A DNA stretch of 64,000 nucleotides from Antilocapra americana (taxonomy: Eukaryota; Chordata; Mammalia; Artiodactyla; Antilocapridae). This document shows positions 23,296-34,376 of this stretch, piece by piece. Location: NCBI GenBank assembly GCA_007570785.1, contig ML661900.1, positions 6,121,800 to 6,185,799 of the forward strand. The letters are read 5' to 3'. The position numbers and the translations under genes were made by a program. Position 1 is the stretch's first letter. Every line of letters begins with the position of its first letter. The notes below the pieces were generated by a model, which was given only the letters and a program-made list of their open reading frames with translations, did no database searches and was not told the DNA's origin.

Positions 23296-24690
23296 CAGAT
23301 CTAATGGAGGAGCAGGCCCCGAAACGGAGATTTCCACAGTGTTGAGACTGGCTGGAAAGGAGATTACTCGGCTGGGATTTAAAGTGATGGTGGGAATTTG
23401 CCAGGGATTCAGTGGCTGGAGGGGTGGGCGACACTTTAAATGGAAAGAACAGCACATGCAGAGTCATGGAGGTTTGAAATAAGGCCTGTTTAGAAACTAG
23501 TTTTGAAAAGCAACTTGTTTTGGTTATTTTCAGATTTAAGAGGGGACCCATGAATGATGTCAGACCAGGATGGGCTGGGCAAGATGCTAGCCAAGGAGAT
23601 GGACCAGGGCTGAGGACAACAGAGAGTTGGTGAAGGGTTTGAAAACAAGGAACCATGTCCATTGTGTACATTGGGACAGTCTCTCTGACAGCCTAGGGCC
23701 AGGTGGTCTGGGACAGTGGCTGTGGGATGAGAGGAGGGACCCGAGTCAGACACTGGGAGGACACTGAGTGCAGATGAGGGCAACAGGATGAGGCCTGGTG
23801 TGACAGCTGGAAGGGCTAGTGGATCTGAGGCAGCGAAGGGGGAGGGAATGGGGAGAGCTGGTGGGCAGGTATGAGAAAAGTGAGGAGACAGCAAGTTAGC
23901 AATGGGTCAAAGGAGAAGCCCTAGCTCTCAGCTGCTGAGGGGAGAAGGCACAGCTCCAGGTGGCATCACTGGGCCAGTGCTCCTGGCTTCAAACCTCAAT
24001 GCATTCCAATCATTGTGATGACTCCTGTGTACCCATTTTGTGCTCAGTTCCAGCTTGGGACAGACTAGGATGGTGACAGGACCTTGCTCTTGTAAAACTT
24101 TAATAGTTGGGGGTGGGGTGAACTTATAATTCAGGGTGGTGGTGGGAGAATAGGGGAGAACTAACTTCCTAGGGACAGTGCAAAAACCTCAAGAGCCTAC
24201 TGCACCCTGCTGCTTGATCAGTGCCCCTAGAGCTTTAGAACCAGGCCATGAAGCTAGGAAAAGCCAAAGACGGCAAGCAGTCATTTGCAGAAAGGACCTG
24301 GAAGTGGACTGTGGCTGGACCAGCATGTGTGGCACAAGAAAAGCTTTATTAATTTTATACAGAGTAAATTCACCTTTTGCGTTTGGCTTTCTCAAGCTTT
24401 CAGAAGCAAGTTACCTCTGGGTACCTGGATTGTGGGGTGTGCTATTTTAGTATCTGCAAGACTGCGAGTCTTGCCTCTGTGATGCTCGAGAGGGCCATCT
24501 TGGGATAGCATTGTGCAGTCCCCTTCTTTTCTCTGTCATGCTCCCTGAGGTCTGCACACAGAATTTCTTTCTTTTTGTGCCCAAGCTCAGGCCCTCCTGC
24601 CCTAGGTTGACCCACAATGACCTGGTTACCCCTTCATTGAACAGATAAGCACTGACATCCTCTCTGTGCCAGGCCCTGCTTGCTGGGCTT

Positions 24691-24939
24691 TTCTGTTGTT
24701 CAGTCGCTCAGTCATGTCCGACTCTATGGACTGCAGCACACCAGGCTTCCCTGGCCTTCACCATCTCCCAGAGTCTCCTGGAGCTTGCTTCAACTCATGT
24801 CCATCGAGTCTGTGATGCCATTCAACCATCTCGTCCTCTGTCGTCCCCTTCTCCTCCTACCTTCAATCTTTCCCAGCATCAGGATCTTTTCTAATGAGTT
24901 GGCTCTTCACATCAGGTGGCCAAAGTAATGCAGCTTCAG
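24691..24939 (-). mobile_element. BovB LINE 3' fragment, antisense
   Basis: GTTGTTCAGTCGCTCAGTCA through CATCTCCCAGAGTC and CTTTCCCAGCATCAGG to GGTGGCCAAAGTAATGCAGC is the antisense 3' end of BovB. It is strongly 5'-truncated. Confidence 0.9.
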
Positions 24940-25189
24940 GGATATGAACAGGAATAATTTGATCATATCCTTGGAGAAACCCTAAAGGCAGCCTTCCCCC
25001 AAATCCCGTCCAGAGTGTGTTAGTTTGTGCTGAGAGGGTTCGTAGCATTTCTTTGCTTCTGGAGAAGATTCAGCTCCTGAAAACTCCCTTACAAAGCTCA
25101 TCTTCTCTTCCTGCTCCTTTTCTAAGACCTAGTGGGAAAAGGTGTTGGAAGAGCCGACCGCTGCGGGCTTCCAGGAACACACTACCTTT

Positions 25190-25560
25190 CGTCCCAGCCC
25201 CGCGGTGGTAGTTCGGTCCTCCCAGTGCAGGGGGCGCTTTGCGACGATGCGAGCCGGGCGCGGTCGGCCTCCTTCTGCACTCGGGCCGCCGCCCTTGGCA
25301 GCGCCGGCGAAACCGGAAGCGGGGCCCGGCGGGGGCGGGGCAGTGTAACGGCCTGCTGGTCGAGCCTCGCGCCGCCCTGGGGCTCGGGGCTTCCCCTGTG
25401 TTGGCAGCCATGCTTGGCAGGTCTGGGTACCAGGCGCTGCCTTTGGGGGACTTTGACCGTTTCCAGCAGTCGAGCTTCAGCTTCCTGGGCTCGCAGAAGG
25501 GCTATTTGTCCCCGGAGCAGGGCGGCGTGGGGCCGGGGGCCGGTGAGTGGCCGCCCAGCG
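25190..25560 (+). promoter_or_regulatory. STOML1 CpG-island promoter
   Basis: The region is dense in CpG and GC, with a GC box GGGGGCGGGGC at 25331-25341, about 70 bp above the STOML1 ATG, and no obvious TATA box. It covers the 5' leader and exon 1. Several long frames here (up to 272 codons) are GC-driven shadows. Confidence 0.7.
25410..25542 (+). CDS. STOML1: STOML1 exon 1 (N-terminal endosomal signal)
   Basis: ATG at 25410 opens MLGRSGYQALPLGDFDRFQQ. GYQAL fits the GYxx-phi lysosome/late-endosome sorting motif described for this protein. The exon ends GPGA plus one base (phase 1) at a GTGAGT donor. Confidence 0.95.
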
Positions 25561-28500
25561 CCGCGGATCCAAGGGAGATCAGCAGGCACCCCCGAACTCT
25601 CTGCCTCTCGGGAGTCAGTGTGTCTTGCGTCCTCGCAGCCTAAGAGGAGGGACCGAAAGGGGTTTTCCACGATGTGGAGAAGGGCTTGGATCAGGCGCTG
25701 GGACGCTACCGCCCATTCGCCCTTCTTAGAGACAGGGGGCCGCAGCTCTAGAGCTCTCTCATCTTCCAAGAAGCCTCGCCCCACTTCGTTTCTTCTTGGC
25801 ATTTATCAGCCCAAGTTTCAGGTTTCCATTTTGCCTAGAAAGAACCTAAGGTCGAGGCATAGGAGGTCAAGGCATAGGAGGTCACCAGCATGCCAAGAGC
25901 ACTTGGCTGCCAAGAAGTGGCAGAATCTTCACCTCAGGGGACACCTTTAGATTCCTCAAGCTTGAGTATCTCCCGGTTTCGTGGAAGAGATGCGCAGGCC
26001 AAAAAGGCAGGCCATTAGATGCCTGTCGTGTCCTCCCAGGCCCTGTTTTTCTCCAAAGCCTTGAGTAATTCCCTTGACCCAGAGGTCAGATCCCACATGC
26101 TTCAGCCTGACAACCAAACCCCAGAGAATTCAGCCCTTCTGTGACCCCCTCCTCTAATGACAGCTGCCCCTATCCAAGAGTTCTTTTCCTGCTGGGGCCA
26201 CTTGGGTCAGAAAGAAGCAGGAAAGGAGATTAAGTATGCTGATGCTCAGGGAGCCCAAAGGGTATGGTGTTCCTGGAAGGGTGGAGCAGAGGATTCTGTC
26301 TGCTTCCAGTTCAGGGTTGAGAGAGGATTCCCAAGATCTTGGGGTTTTCTCAGCTTTCAATCCCATCCTGGGGTTCTCATTTGCCAGGGGCAGGGACCTA
26401 CCCTTCAGCCAAGTCTTTTCTTCCTAATCCCCCTCCCCCACCTCCCTTCTGAAGCTGCTTTAAGTGAAGCCTGCATTTTGATGGTCATTAGGACATTAAA
26501 GTGTGGTGAAGAATTGTGAGCTAAGAAAGAACATCTTAGCCCTCATCTCTGGCATCTGCTGAAGAGCCATTGATGCTTTATCCCTTTTGGTTAAGGCCTT
26601 ACCTCCAAATTGAAAGCACGCTTCAGGGGCGGACAGTGGAGGAAGTGTTAGCCCAGCAGCATTCAGTTCAACCCAGCGTGTGTTTACAGATGCTGAGTTC
26701 CTCCTGGCTTTACCAGAGTGGAAGGCGGTTTAAATCAGACAATAGGATTGACTCCTGCTCAGCCCAGTAAGGAGAGCCGTTGTGTAATTAACTTCTTAGT
26801 TCCAGTGACTGCTGCCTAGCAGAGAATGGGCCTTGTGAGGTTGGGACTTGGAACAAATTGATTTTGATATGTGGGAGGAAGGAACCGTCCTTAACTAGCT
26901 CCTGCCCACAGATATGGGGTTAGTATTAGGCAAGGCAAGTATTTAATGGTCTTTAGGGCACTCCAGTGAAATGAAACACTGAGTTAGGAAAGAGCATCTT
27001 AGCTCTGAGAAGGAAGGAACCACTGAAAGAGGAGGTAGGTCAAAGGTGCACTTGACCAAGTTCACGCATCCTGCAGCTGTCATGCCAGACCCAGTTGGCA
27101 TTTCTTGACTGTCTCTGCTCTCTTGTCCCCAGATGCACCTCAGAGCTGGCCCTCCTGCTTCTGCCATGGCCTCATCAGTTTCCTGGGGTTCTTGCTGCTG
27201 CTGATCACCTTCCCCATTTCTGGTTGGTTTGCCCTGAAGGTAAGGCTGGCTGGGTCAGTCCCCAGAGTAGTTGGGCCACACTGAGAGCTTTAACATTGGT
27301 GCATAAATTTCCCATCCTCTGCCTGCTTCCTCTTAAGTATTATCACACCTCTGTGAAATGGGTGCAGACGGTAAAGAGTCTGTCTACAATGCAGGAGCCC
27401 TGGGTTCAGCTTCTGGGGTGGGAAGATCCCTTGGAGAAGGGACTGGCACTCCACTCTAGTATTCTTGCCTGGAAAATTCCATAGACAGAGGATCTTGGTG
27501 GGCTACAGTCCATGGGGTCGCAAAGAGTCGGACATGACTGAGCAACTAACACTGTGAAATGGGCTGGACAAGAATTATTCATTCTCACCTTTCAGAAACT
27601 GAGGCTCAACTTTACTAGGCACCAATAAGTGGCAGAAACAAGTCTTCCCAAATGCCCAAGTTTAGCGATCTGAACACTGGTGTTAAGGTGCACACACATA
27701 TCTTCTTCCCTTTGGGTTAGGCTAGGTTAGAAATGAAAAACACTCAACCTGGCCCAGCAAGTGATGAGTAATAGGAATTTCAGCCTCATTTTCAGCAAGG
27801 GATGGGGCAGAAGGGAAAGGATGAACTAGAGTTGATGCTCGCATCTGAGAGCTGCAGTGGAGGTGGAAGCTGACCCTAATGCAGCCCCAGACAACAGTCA
27901 CTGTCTCTGGAAAGTTTAGGGTTTGGGGTGGTCTGGAAGGGAGTCCTTAGAAGGCCCTAAGTCCTAATCCTAAAACTGCCACTGAAACAAATATCATGTG
28001 ACCTTGGGCAAGTCACTGCCTCTCTGAGCCTTCATTTTCCTTCCTGGAGGCCTCTAGGAATCTGAAGCTGGCAAAGCCCTTCCCTCAGGGTTGCTATTAG
28101 AGCAGCCCAGCTTGTCCCTTGACTAAGACAAGGGCAGACAGTTTCCTGGTTTGAGTCATGTTTAGCTTTAGATCACACAGGTAAAATGTTTCACAGAGAA
28201 TCAAGTCAGTGCACTATGGCAGCTGAGAGCATGGCTTTTGGAGTCACTCAGAACTGCCTTCAGATCTTGCCCGTTTCACTTGGGGGCTTTGTGGTTTTTG
28301 ACCAAGTCAGTTAACCTCTCAGAGCTTGGTTTTTTCCATCTGGAAACAGCTAAGGATCCCTCTTGCTGAACCTGAGGGAGAGAGGTGAGGGAAAGACCTG
28401 GGCAGACATAGTTGTCAGCATCAGCTCAGTGCTTTTGACCCTTTCCCTTGCTATTACGAGCAGATCGTGCCCACCTATGAGCGCATAATCGTGTTTCGAC

Positions 28501-31500
28501 TGGGCCGGATCCGCACCCCTCAAGGACCTGGCATGGTTCTGCTCCTGCCCTTCATCGACTCTTTTCAGAGGGTAGATCTGAGGACACGAGCCTTCAATGT
28601 TCCTCCCTGCAAGGTGAGGGGCTTCTCAGCTCCCCCAGACAGAGGGAGTGGGGAGCTTGTACTGGGTGTGTTGTGGATGTCCGTACCTTGGCCTGTGAGT
28701 AGCCATCAGGACTGAGAGGTGGGGAAGACACCAGAAAAGGGAGGCGGGAGGCTGGGAGGACATCCTTGTTCTGTGTATCTAACCTCCTGCACTTGGGGTT
28801 ACCATTTTGCTCTCGAGGAGCCAGTGGCCAGGCAAGTGGGCCTGGCCTCCCTGCATCCCCTGCCCATCTTTCCTGGCCTCTCCTAACAGTTGGCCTCTAA
28901 GGATGGGGCTGTGCTGTCCGTGGGGGCCGATGTCCAGTTCCGCATCTGGGACCCGGTACTGTCGGTGATGATGGTGAAGGACCTGAACGCACTCACACGC
29001 ATGACAGCCCAGAATGCCATGACCAAGGCCCTGCTCAAGAGGCCCCTGCAAGAGATCCAGATGGAGAAGCTCAGGATCAGCGACCAACTTCTGGTAGGCA
29101 GCTCTGCACCGGGCAGAGTTCCGTGGCTGGCACATGGGCCCGGCTCTGCCTGCTGGGACACTTCAGCAAAGCACCAGATCGCTCTGGGCCTGTTTACCTT
29201 GTGTCCCAAGAGGGTAACAACTTGTGAAGAGTCAGTGGTCTTGCTGGGACTGTGAGCTGAGGAATGGAAGATGGGCACAGACCATAGCGATCTTGGGCAC
29301 ACCAGGCCTAAGAGGTGAAGGGGCTGGGCCAGGGGAGTGGCCTGACAGGAATTCTTGAGTCTTGTCCCTGTCTGCCTGGGGTTTCACTCTTCACTGCCCT
29401 GCAGGCGTTGCCATGACAATGCTGGGCCTCAGGGGCACTGAGCAGCCTCCTGGGCGGGCAGGTGGGTGAAAGGAGCAGGGGCCTTCCTGGCCCAGTCCCC
29501 TTCTGGGGAATACCATGCTCCCCAAGGCAGCATGTACATTTTTGTGGTTTTGTGTTCTTTGTTCTGGATCTTTTTCCTGCCTCTTCTCTGAGTGTGAGCA
29601 GTTACACTGGAATTCACCTCCGATCCCTCCTGTGACAAGAAAGGTTGAAATATACAAGTGAGGGCATGTCACCCACTTGTCATGCTCACCTCAGGCTTTC
29701 TCCCATGTCCTGGCAGGGGGCCGTGGGGGAAGTTTATCCTTGTTCTCCTAGGCTCTGCCTTCCCCAGGGTTAGAGGACAGGGAAGGGAGTGGGTAATGCC
29801 AGTCCTGGAGGTTCCAGTCCCTTCAGGAAATAAATCAACTGGCTGAAATTGCCAAAAAATTCTATTTGTGATAGTAACAATACTTCTCACACGCATAGCA
29901 TTTTGCCTGCCTCAGTGTATCTCAGCTTTGCATTTTGCTGCACAAAGGCTAGTATCACTCTTATTTTGGAGGAAGGAAATTAAGATTCAAAAGTTATTTG
30001 ACTTGCCCAGAGCTGTGGTCAAGGGCAGAGCTGGGCCAGAGCCAGATCACCTGCCCCTGCCCTCTAGTCCACTGCTTAGTCTTACACAAATCAAATTTTG
30101 TTCTTGGCCTTTGTTTTTGGCCTTGCTGCACATTACTTTGGTGCAACAAAGCCAAGAGAGGCCATTTGGGGATGTGAGTCCCCTACCAGGGTATTAGAGT
30201 CTTTTAGGGCCATTACCCAGACTGACTGAGCTCCTGGCAAAGTGGGTTCAGTGCCTGGATAAAATGAAATCTCAGGAAATCCAGCCCACCTTCGGCAAGG
30301 CCTGGGTCAGACAGGCATCTCTCATTTTCACTCCTCCATCTGCCTCCTTTGCACCTGGAGGGATCGCACACTTCCTGCCTCTCTCTTGCTGGGCCCTCTT
30401 AGCTGCTTACCCTTTCATGCTCCAGGGCCCTCTCTGCCCCGCCCAGCCACCCCCACCCATCCCTCTGTGGTAGGCCTTCCCTCTTAATCCTCAGGAGAAA
30501 GCTCTCCAGGGTGAGAACTCTTCCAGCCTCCTCCATTGTCACCCCTTGAAGCTCATCTCCCTCTTTGCTGTTTCCCTGCCTCCCTGGAAGCATCTAGTTC
30601 CTCTGCACTGCCCAGTGCTTGGGGCCCAGGCCTCGGCTCCCTCCCTCCCCTCATCCTCTTCTTGCCTTTCTCCATGCTCTCCCTTTGCCCCCTACCCCTT
30701 CTAGCTCTTCACCGCTCTCTTCCCTTTCCTTCCTCCCTTCCTGTTGTTACTCTAGACTCCCCTAGGCTCCTGAGACTGATGTCACTGCGGACCCCACAAT
30801 GACCTCCCTCTTGCCAGCACAAGAGCGCTTCTCATGCTTGCCTCACTTCACCTGGAGGCAGCCTTGGACTCCATGGGCGCTTCCTTCTTTTATTATTGGA
30901 TCCCCTGTTTCCTCTGAATTCCCTTATTCCACACTCCTGGTTACTCCCTGTCCTCCTGCCCTTCTGTTTCCGGGTTTCCCTTAGTGGTCTCTTCTCACCT
31001 GTGTTCCACCTGGGGCTTTTCATTACTTCTGGACACTAATGATTCATGACACTCTGATCCAGTCCCACTCTGTCCTACTTCCCGGACCTACTTACCCTGT
31101 TGTGGTTGGCTGTTCCATAGACACCTCAAGCTTAATGTATTTAAAAGTACATTATTCCTTCCCTAATGGAATACTCATCATTCCTTCCCTACCCACCCCC
31201 ATATCTGTGTCTTCCTCTGTGTGTGTTTCCCGGGTGAATGCCCACACTCATGAGCTGTGCAGAAACCCATACCAGAAACCTGGCTCCCCCAGCTCCTCAC
31301 CATCCCTCCTCTTCTTGCACACTCAGGTACCAAGAAGCCCAGGGGTTCTGTTTCTCTAGTGTCCTTCAGTAGCTTAGAGTGTGCAGAGTTGTGCCCCTCT
31401 CCCATGTGTCTCGGCTCAAAACCGCCTCTCTGCCTGACCCTACATCTGCATCACTTTTGCCTGCAGTTTGAAACACCGTCCCACCTGATGTCCTGCCTCC

Positions 31501-33645
31501 ACCCTGAACCCCTCCAGTCCAGCAACCACATAGCAGCCAAGAGAATCTTTGTAACAAGGAAGACTGCTTTGTCACTTTGCTGCTAAACTCCTCTCAGGGG
31601 CCCTGTGTGCCCCAGAATAATTCCAAATGAGAGAGAGCAGCTACCTCTGCCCCCATGGCTGTCTCCAGTGTCCCAGCCCACACTTGAGGGTCCAGCTAAA
31701 TGGAACTGTGGTCACTCGCAGTTCCCCAAACGTTCAAGGTGCTCCTCTCTGGGCTTTGCCACATGCTGTTCCTGTTGTCTGGAAGGGTCCTCCTCTTATG
31801 CCCTTTACCTTGGTAGCTTCTCCTTCTCCTCCTAGCATCACCCCCTCCTCCCTGCCCCACACCCTCTCCTGGTGCACGCTACAACTTCCCACAGCTGCAT
31901 TGTAATTGCCTTCTGCCTCCATCAAGGCTGGGCACTTCTCAAGGGCTGGCCTGGTACCTCATGTGTCACCGTGGCCAGCCCAGCCTTCCTAAAGAAGGTG
32001 CTTTGGATGGGACCTTTGTGGACTGAGTGCCATTTCTCCCCACACTTCCTCCAGCTAGAGATCAACGATATGACCAGGGCCTGGGGGCTGGAGGTGGACC
32101 GCGTGGAGCTGGCAGTGGAGGCCGTGCTCCAGCCGCCCCAGGACAGCCCATCAGGGTCCAGCCTGGACAGCACCGTGCAGCAGCTGGCGCTCCACTTCCT
32201 GGGAGGCAGTGTGCCTTCAGTGTCAGGAGGTACCTCGCTCCTTGAACCAGGTGAGGAGCCTCAGGGAAAGGGTGGTGTGCACCTCAGGGCCTTCATTCAG
32301 CTTGGTGTCCAGCACAGACTGAGCTCTGCTTCTTGTTCCTTTAACCAAGCACCTTGTGCAGGGCACACCCTGCCTAGCTGTTCCAGCCACCCCGATTATG
32401 GCGCTGACCGGAACTAAGGCAGTGAGAAGAGTTAGAGTGTGCGGAGGCCTTTGGGAGCCTCCGTGGGAGGAAGCAACAGCATCCAGAAGGGAGTTTAAGA
32501 CTCAAGGCTGGAGTGGTTTAGAAATGGGGGTTGGGATTATGGCTGAAAACTCAAGGGCAGTCTCTTAGCAGAGGAGGAAACTGCGCACAGGCCTGCAGGG
32601 AATGTAAGAGAGCTCTGCTGTGAAGGTCAGAGGCCACCACCATCCTGACTTGGCAGCGCACTGACTTTCTTCTCTCTGCCTCCCTCCCCAACCCCTTTGG
32701 CCACCACCAGCAGATACCTTGGAGATGGTGAGCGAGACTGAGCCGTCTGCCCCTCCTGGGGGTGCTGGGTCCAGCCCTAGGCAGTCTGTGGCCGAGGGGC
32801 TACTGACGGCTCTGAAGCCCCTCCTTTCAGAGGCCCTGGTCGGCCAGGTCGGGGCCTGCTACCAGCTCAACGTTGCCCTGCCCAGCGGCCCCCGGAGCAC
32901 CTATTTCCTGGATCTCGCAGCAGGTGCCGCTGCCCTCCCAGCCCTCTCCTTCCCCGCCAGGGTTTCTCGTGGCCCCACCGCCTGTGGTCCTTTTCAGACC
33001 AGACCCTGCTCCTGCCAGCAGGTTAGGGCAAGCCCATAGCTGTCAGGAGCTCACATGCCATTTACAGGCAGTGACGGCCTGGGCTGTGGGCTCCCTGTCC
33101 CGTCCCCATGAGCAGGACAGCCCGGATGGCCCAGCTGCCTGGACCAAGAGCCCCGCACACGTTGCAGGCCTGTTTGTGCCAGGCTCTGAGCATGTTTTGC
33201 ACGTCCTGTCACCTACTTCTCATCATGAACCCGTGACTTAGTGATTATTATCATCCTCATCTCACCAGTTTGGAAACTGAGGCTCTGAGTGGTCACACAG
33301 TCAGTAGGAGTTGAACCCCGGGTATTAGCGCCTGAGCTCTTAGCCACTCTTCCCATCCCTCCCAGTGGGACGTACTGACTACTTCTACCCACTGTAGCAT
33401 AGCTGTTCCCCTACTAATTCTCAGTTTTCTTTCTCCCCACAGGGCAAGGGAGGGTGGGATGCGGAGTGCCTGATGTCATCCCCGACGTGGTGGTGGAGCT
33501 GTCCGAGGAGGACCTGCGGGCCCTACTGTGCAGGGAACTGCGGCCCCTGGGGGCCTACATGAGTGGGCGGTTGAAGGTGAAGGGCGACCTGGCCGTGGCC
33601 ATGAAGCTGGAGGCTGTCCTCAAGGCCTTGAAGTTGGAGGTTTAG
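25410..33645 (+). CDS. STOML1: STOML1 (stomatin-like protein 1, SLP-1), complete, 7 coding exons
   Basis: STOML1 is a late-endosomal membrane protein combining a stomatin (SPFH) domain with a sterol carrier protein-2 domain. The family is linked to cholesterol handling and modulation of acid-sensing channels. Coding exons: 25410-25542, 27133-27239, 28464-28613, 28890-29093, 32055-32250, 32711-32923, 33443-33645. All join in frame through AG/GT sites to 1206 bp (401 residues plus TAG); the human protein is 398 residues as I recall. The N-terminal GYQAL (6-10) fits the GYxx-phi endosomal signal. Residues about 57-80 form the hydrophobic hairpin, about 81-235 the SPFH domain, and about 290-400 the SCP2 domain. 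No disabling mutation is seen. A Bov-tA sits in intron 2 and a MIR in intron 6. The gene is divergent from PML and convergent with LOXL1. Confidence 0.97.
25849..25884 (+). repeat. Short tandem 15-bp repeat with AGGTCA half-sites
   Basis: Two and a half copies of AGGTCAAGGCATAGG lie in STOML1 intron 1, giving AGGTCG/AGGTCA hexamers at 25849, 25864 and 25879 with 15-bp periodicity. Confidence 0.8.
27133..27239 (+). CDS. STOML1: STOML1 exon 2 (membrane hairpin)
   Basis: The acceptor is CCCCAG at 27127-27132. The exon encodes DAPQSWPSCFCHG, then the hydrophobic segment LISFLGFLLLLITFPISGW (58-76), which inserts as a monotopic hairpin in stomatins. The proline near its centre is the family hallmark. 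Donor AAG|GTAAGG. Confidence 0.95.
27363..27551 (+). mobile_element. Bov-tA SINE in STOML1 intron 2
   Basis: The tRNA-like head GGTAAAGAGTCTGTCTACAATGC through GACATGACTGAGCAACTAAC is flanked by a perfect 12-bp target duplication CTGTGAAATGGG at 27351-27362 and 27552-27563. Confidence 0.95.
27965..28060 (+). mobile_element. MIR fragment
   Basis: GTGACCTTGGGCAAGTCACT followed by CTCTGAGCCTTCATTTTCC is the diagnostic MIR core, diverged, in STOML1 intron 2. Confidence 0.8.
28215..28350 (+). mobile_element. MIR fragment
   Basis: AGCATGGCTTTTGGAGTCA through GACCAAGTCAGTTAACCTCT and CATCTGGAAACAG is a MIR in STOML1 intron 2, ending about 110 bp before exon 3. Confidence 0.75.
28464..28613 (+). 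CDS. STOML1: STOML1 exon 3 (start of SPFH domain)
   Basis: The exon encodes residues 81-130 with stomatin signatures IVPTYERIIVFRLGRI, GPGMVLLLPFIDSFQRVDLR and TRAFNVPPCK. The SPFH core strand pattern is intact. Donor AAG|GTGAGG. Confidence 0.96.
28890..29093 (+). CDS. STOML1: STOML1 exon 4 (SPFH core)
   Basis: The 204-bp phase-0 exon encodes residues 131-198. It includes SKDGAVLSVGADVQFRIWDP and TRMTAQNAMTKALLKRPLQE, the central SPFH strands and helix. The acceptor is TCCTAACAG and the donor CTG|GTAGGC is a weaker match. Confidence 0.96.
29094..32054 (+). other. STOML1: STOML1 intron 4
   Basis: The longest STOML1 intron after intron 1. It contains a MIR-like segment (about 29880-30060, ending ACTTGCCCAGAGCTG) and a long C/T-rich tract (about 30600-30770). 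No additional exon or young SINE is recognisable. Confidence 0.7.
32055..32250 (+). CDS. STOML1: STOML1 exon 5 (end of SPFH domain, linker)
   Basis: The exon encodes LEINDMTRAWGLEVDRVELA and AVLQPPQDSPSG, then QQLALHFLGG and a Ser/Gly linker ending at SLLEP plus one base. AWGLEV.RVEL is the stomatin-family C-terminal SPFH signature. Donor CCAG|GTGAGG. Confidence 0.95.
32711..32923 (+). CDS. STOML1: STOML1 exon 6 (linker and first half of SCP2 domain)
   Basis: The exon encodes ADTLEMVSETEPSAPPGGAG, then the SCP2 start EGLLTALKPLLSEALVGQVG and CYQLNVALPSG. The acceptor is a tandem CAGCAG (32708-32713). The upstream AG was chosen because it gives the Ala-Asp pair seen in human. Donor GCAG|GTGCCG is weak. 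Confidence 0.93.
33165..33350 (+). mobile_element. MIR in STOML1 intron 6
   Basis: ATCATCCTCATCTCACCAGT then TTGGAAACTGAGGCTCTGAG, GTCACACAGTCAGTAGGAG and TTAGCCACT form a nearly complete MIR, ending about 90 bp before exon 7. Confidence 0.9.
33443..33645 (+). CDS. STOML1: STOML1 exon 7 (SCP2 domain, stop)
   Basis: The exon encodes IPDVVVELSEEDLRALLCRE, LRPLGAYMSGRLKVKGDLAV and AMKLEAVLKALKLEV followed by TAG at 33643. GRLKVKGDL.-AMKL is the SCP2 lipid-cavity closing signature. The C-terminus appears three residues longer than the human sequence I remember. Confidence 0.95.
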
Positions 33646-34175
33646 CTGCCTGTCGGTAGCCTGGCCCCAAGCCGGGCACCAAGCCAGGGAGACAGCTTGG
33701 AGGAGGAGGCCCTGGCACTGCGCCTTGGATTGTTGAAGCCCTGAGGAGTGTCAGGCCCAGCGGGAGACAGTGGAGGCTGGGAGACACTGGAGCTAGGAGA
33801 GGCTGAGTCAGGCAGCCCTGCCCTTCTTACCCACAGCGGTTCTCTCAGCAAGCATTTGCTGATCCTGGTCCCCTGCCAAGTGCCCTACCTGAGCTGGGTA
33901 CACAGGCAATAACAGGAGAGCCAGGCCTGCTCTGCTCCTCTGGCGACCTGGCTGGAGAGGCAGGGCTGACAGAAACAGCCCAACAGCAGCTGGTTTGGTC
34001 CTGGTGTAAGGGAGCTCTGCATGTGACTCAGGCTCCAAGTTCCAGAAGAGGGAGTCAGAGAGGGGGGTCAGAGCAGCTCAGGGAGGGAGAAAGGGGCCAA
34101 GAAGAGGTCCCTGCGTTGGGAGGGATCTGAGGTTGGGCTGGATCTGCCTTGCTCATTGCAGTCCAGGCCCAGACT

Positions 34176-34212
34176 GGGGGGAGGGGAGGGGAGGGAGACG
34201 GGGGGCAGGGCG
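34176..34212 (+). other. G-quadruplex-prone run in STOML1 3' UTR
   Basis: Successive G-runs of 6, 4, 4, 3 and 6 separated by one to four bases. Confidence 0.8.
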
Positions 34213-34353
34213 GCTTCTCCCTGGCTGTGCTCCTGAGGGTGTCTTGACTCATCTGCCAGCCTCAGTCTTGCATGCCCGACGGGCTGGGGCCAGGGCAGCA
34301 TGACAGAGAGCCCTGCTATTCCTGTGCTGCTTACCGGAGATTTGAAAACCTCA

Positions 34354-34359
34354 AATAAA
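34354..34359 (+). terminator. STOML1 poly(A) signal AATAAA
   Basis: AATAAA lies 709 bp after the stop codon and is followed within 25 bp by a GT/T-rich stretch (GTTCTGTTCACAATGTCTTT). It is the first canonical signal downstream of the gene. Confidence 0.85.
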
Positions 34360-34376
34360 TGTTCTGTTCACAATGT

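Larger units (their letters stand above)
22760..25190. other. PML-STOML1 divergent intergenic region
   Basis: About 2.4 kb lies between the PML first exon and the STOML1 CpG promoter. It holds a Bov-tA SINE (23097-23295) and an antisense BovB 3' end (24691-24939). The rest (23300-24680) shows no gene or strong repeat. The first few hundred bases above PML are GC-rich and presumably carry its promoter. Confidence 0.6.
33646..34376 (+). other. STOML1: STOML1 3' UTR
   Basis: This extends from the TAG to just past the poly(A) signal. It carries a G-rich run (34176-34212) able to form a G-quadruplex in the RNA. Confidence 0.8.

Noticed and set aside
25132..25950. 272-codon plus-strand frame and a 206-codon minus-strand frame over the STOML1 promoter
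   Set aside because: They arise from the CpG-rich composition and overlap STOML1 exon 1 in other frames, with no domain and no splice-supported continuation.
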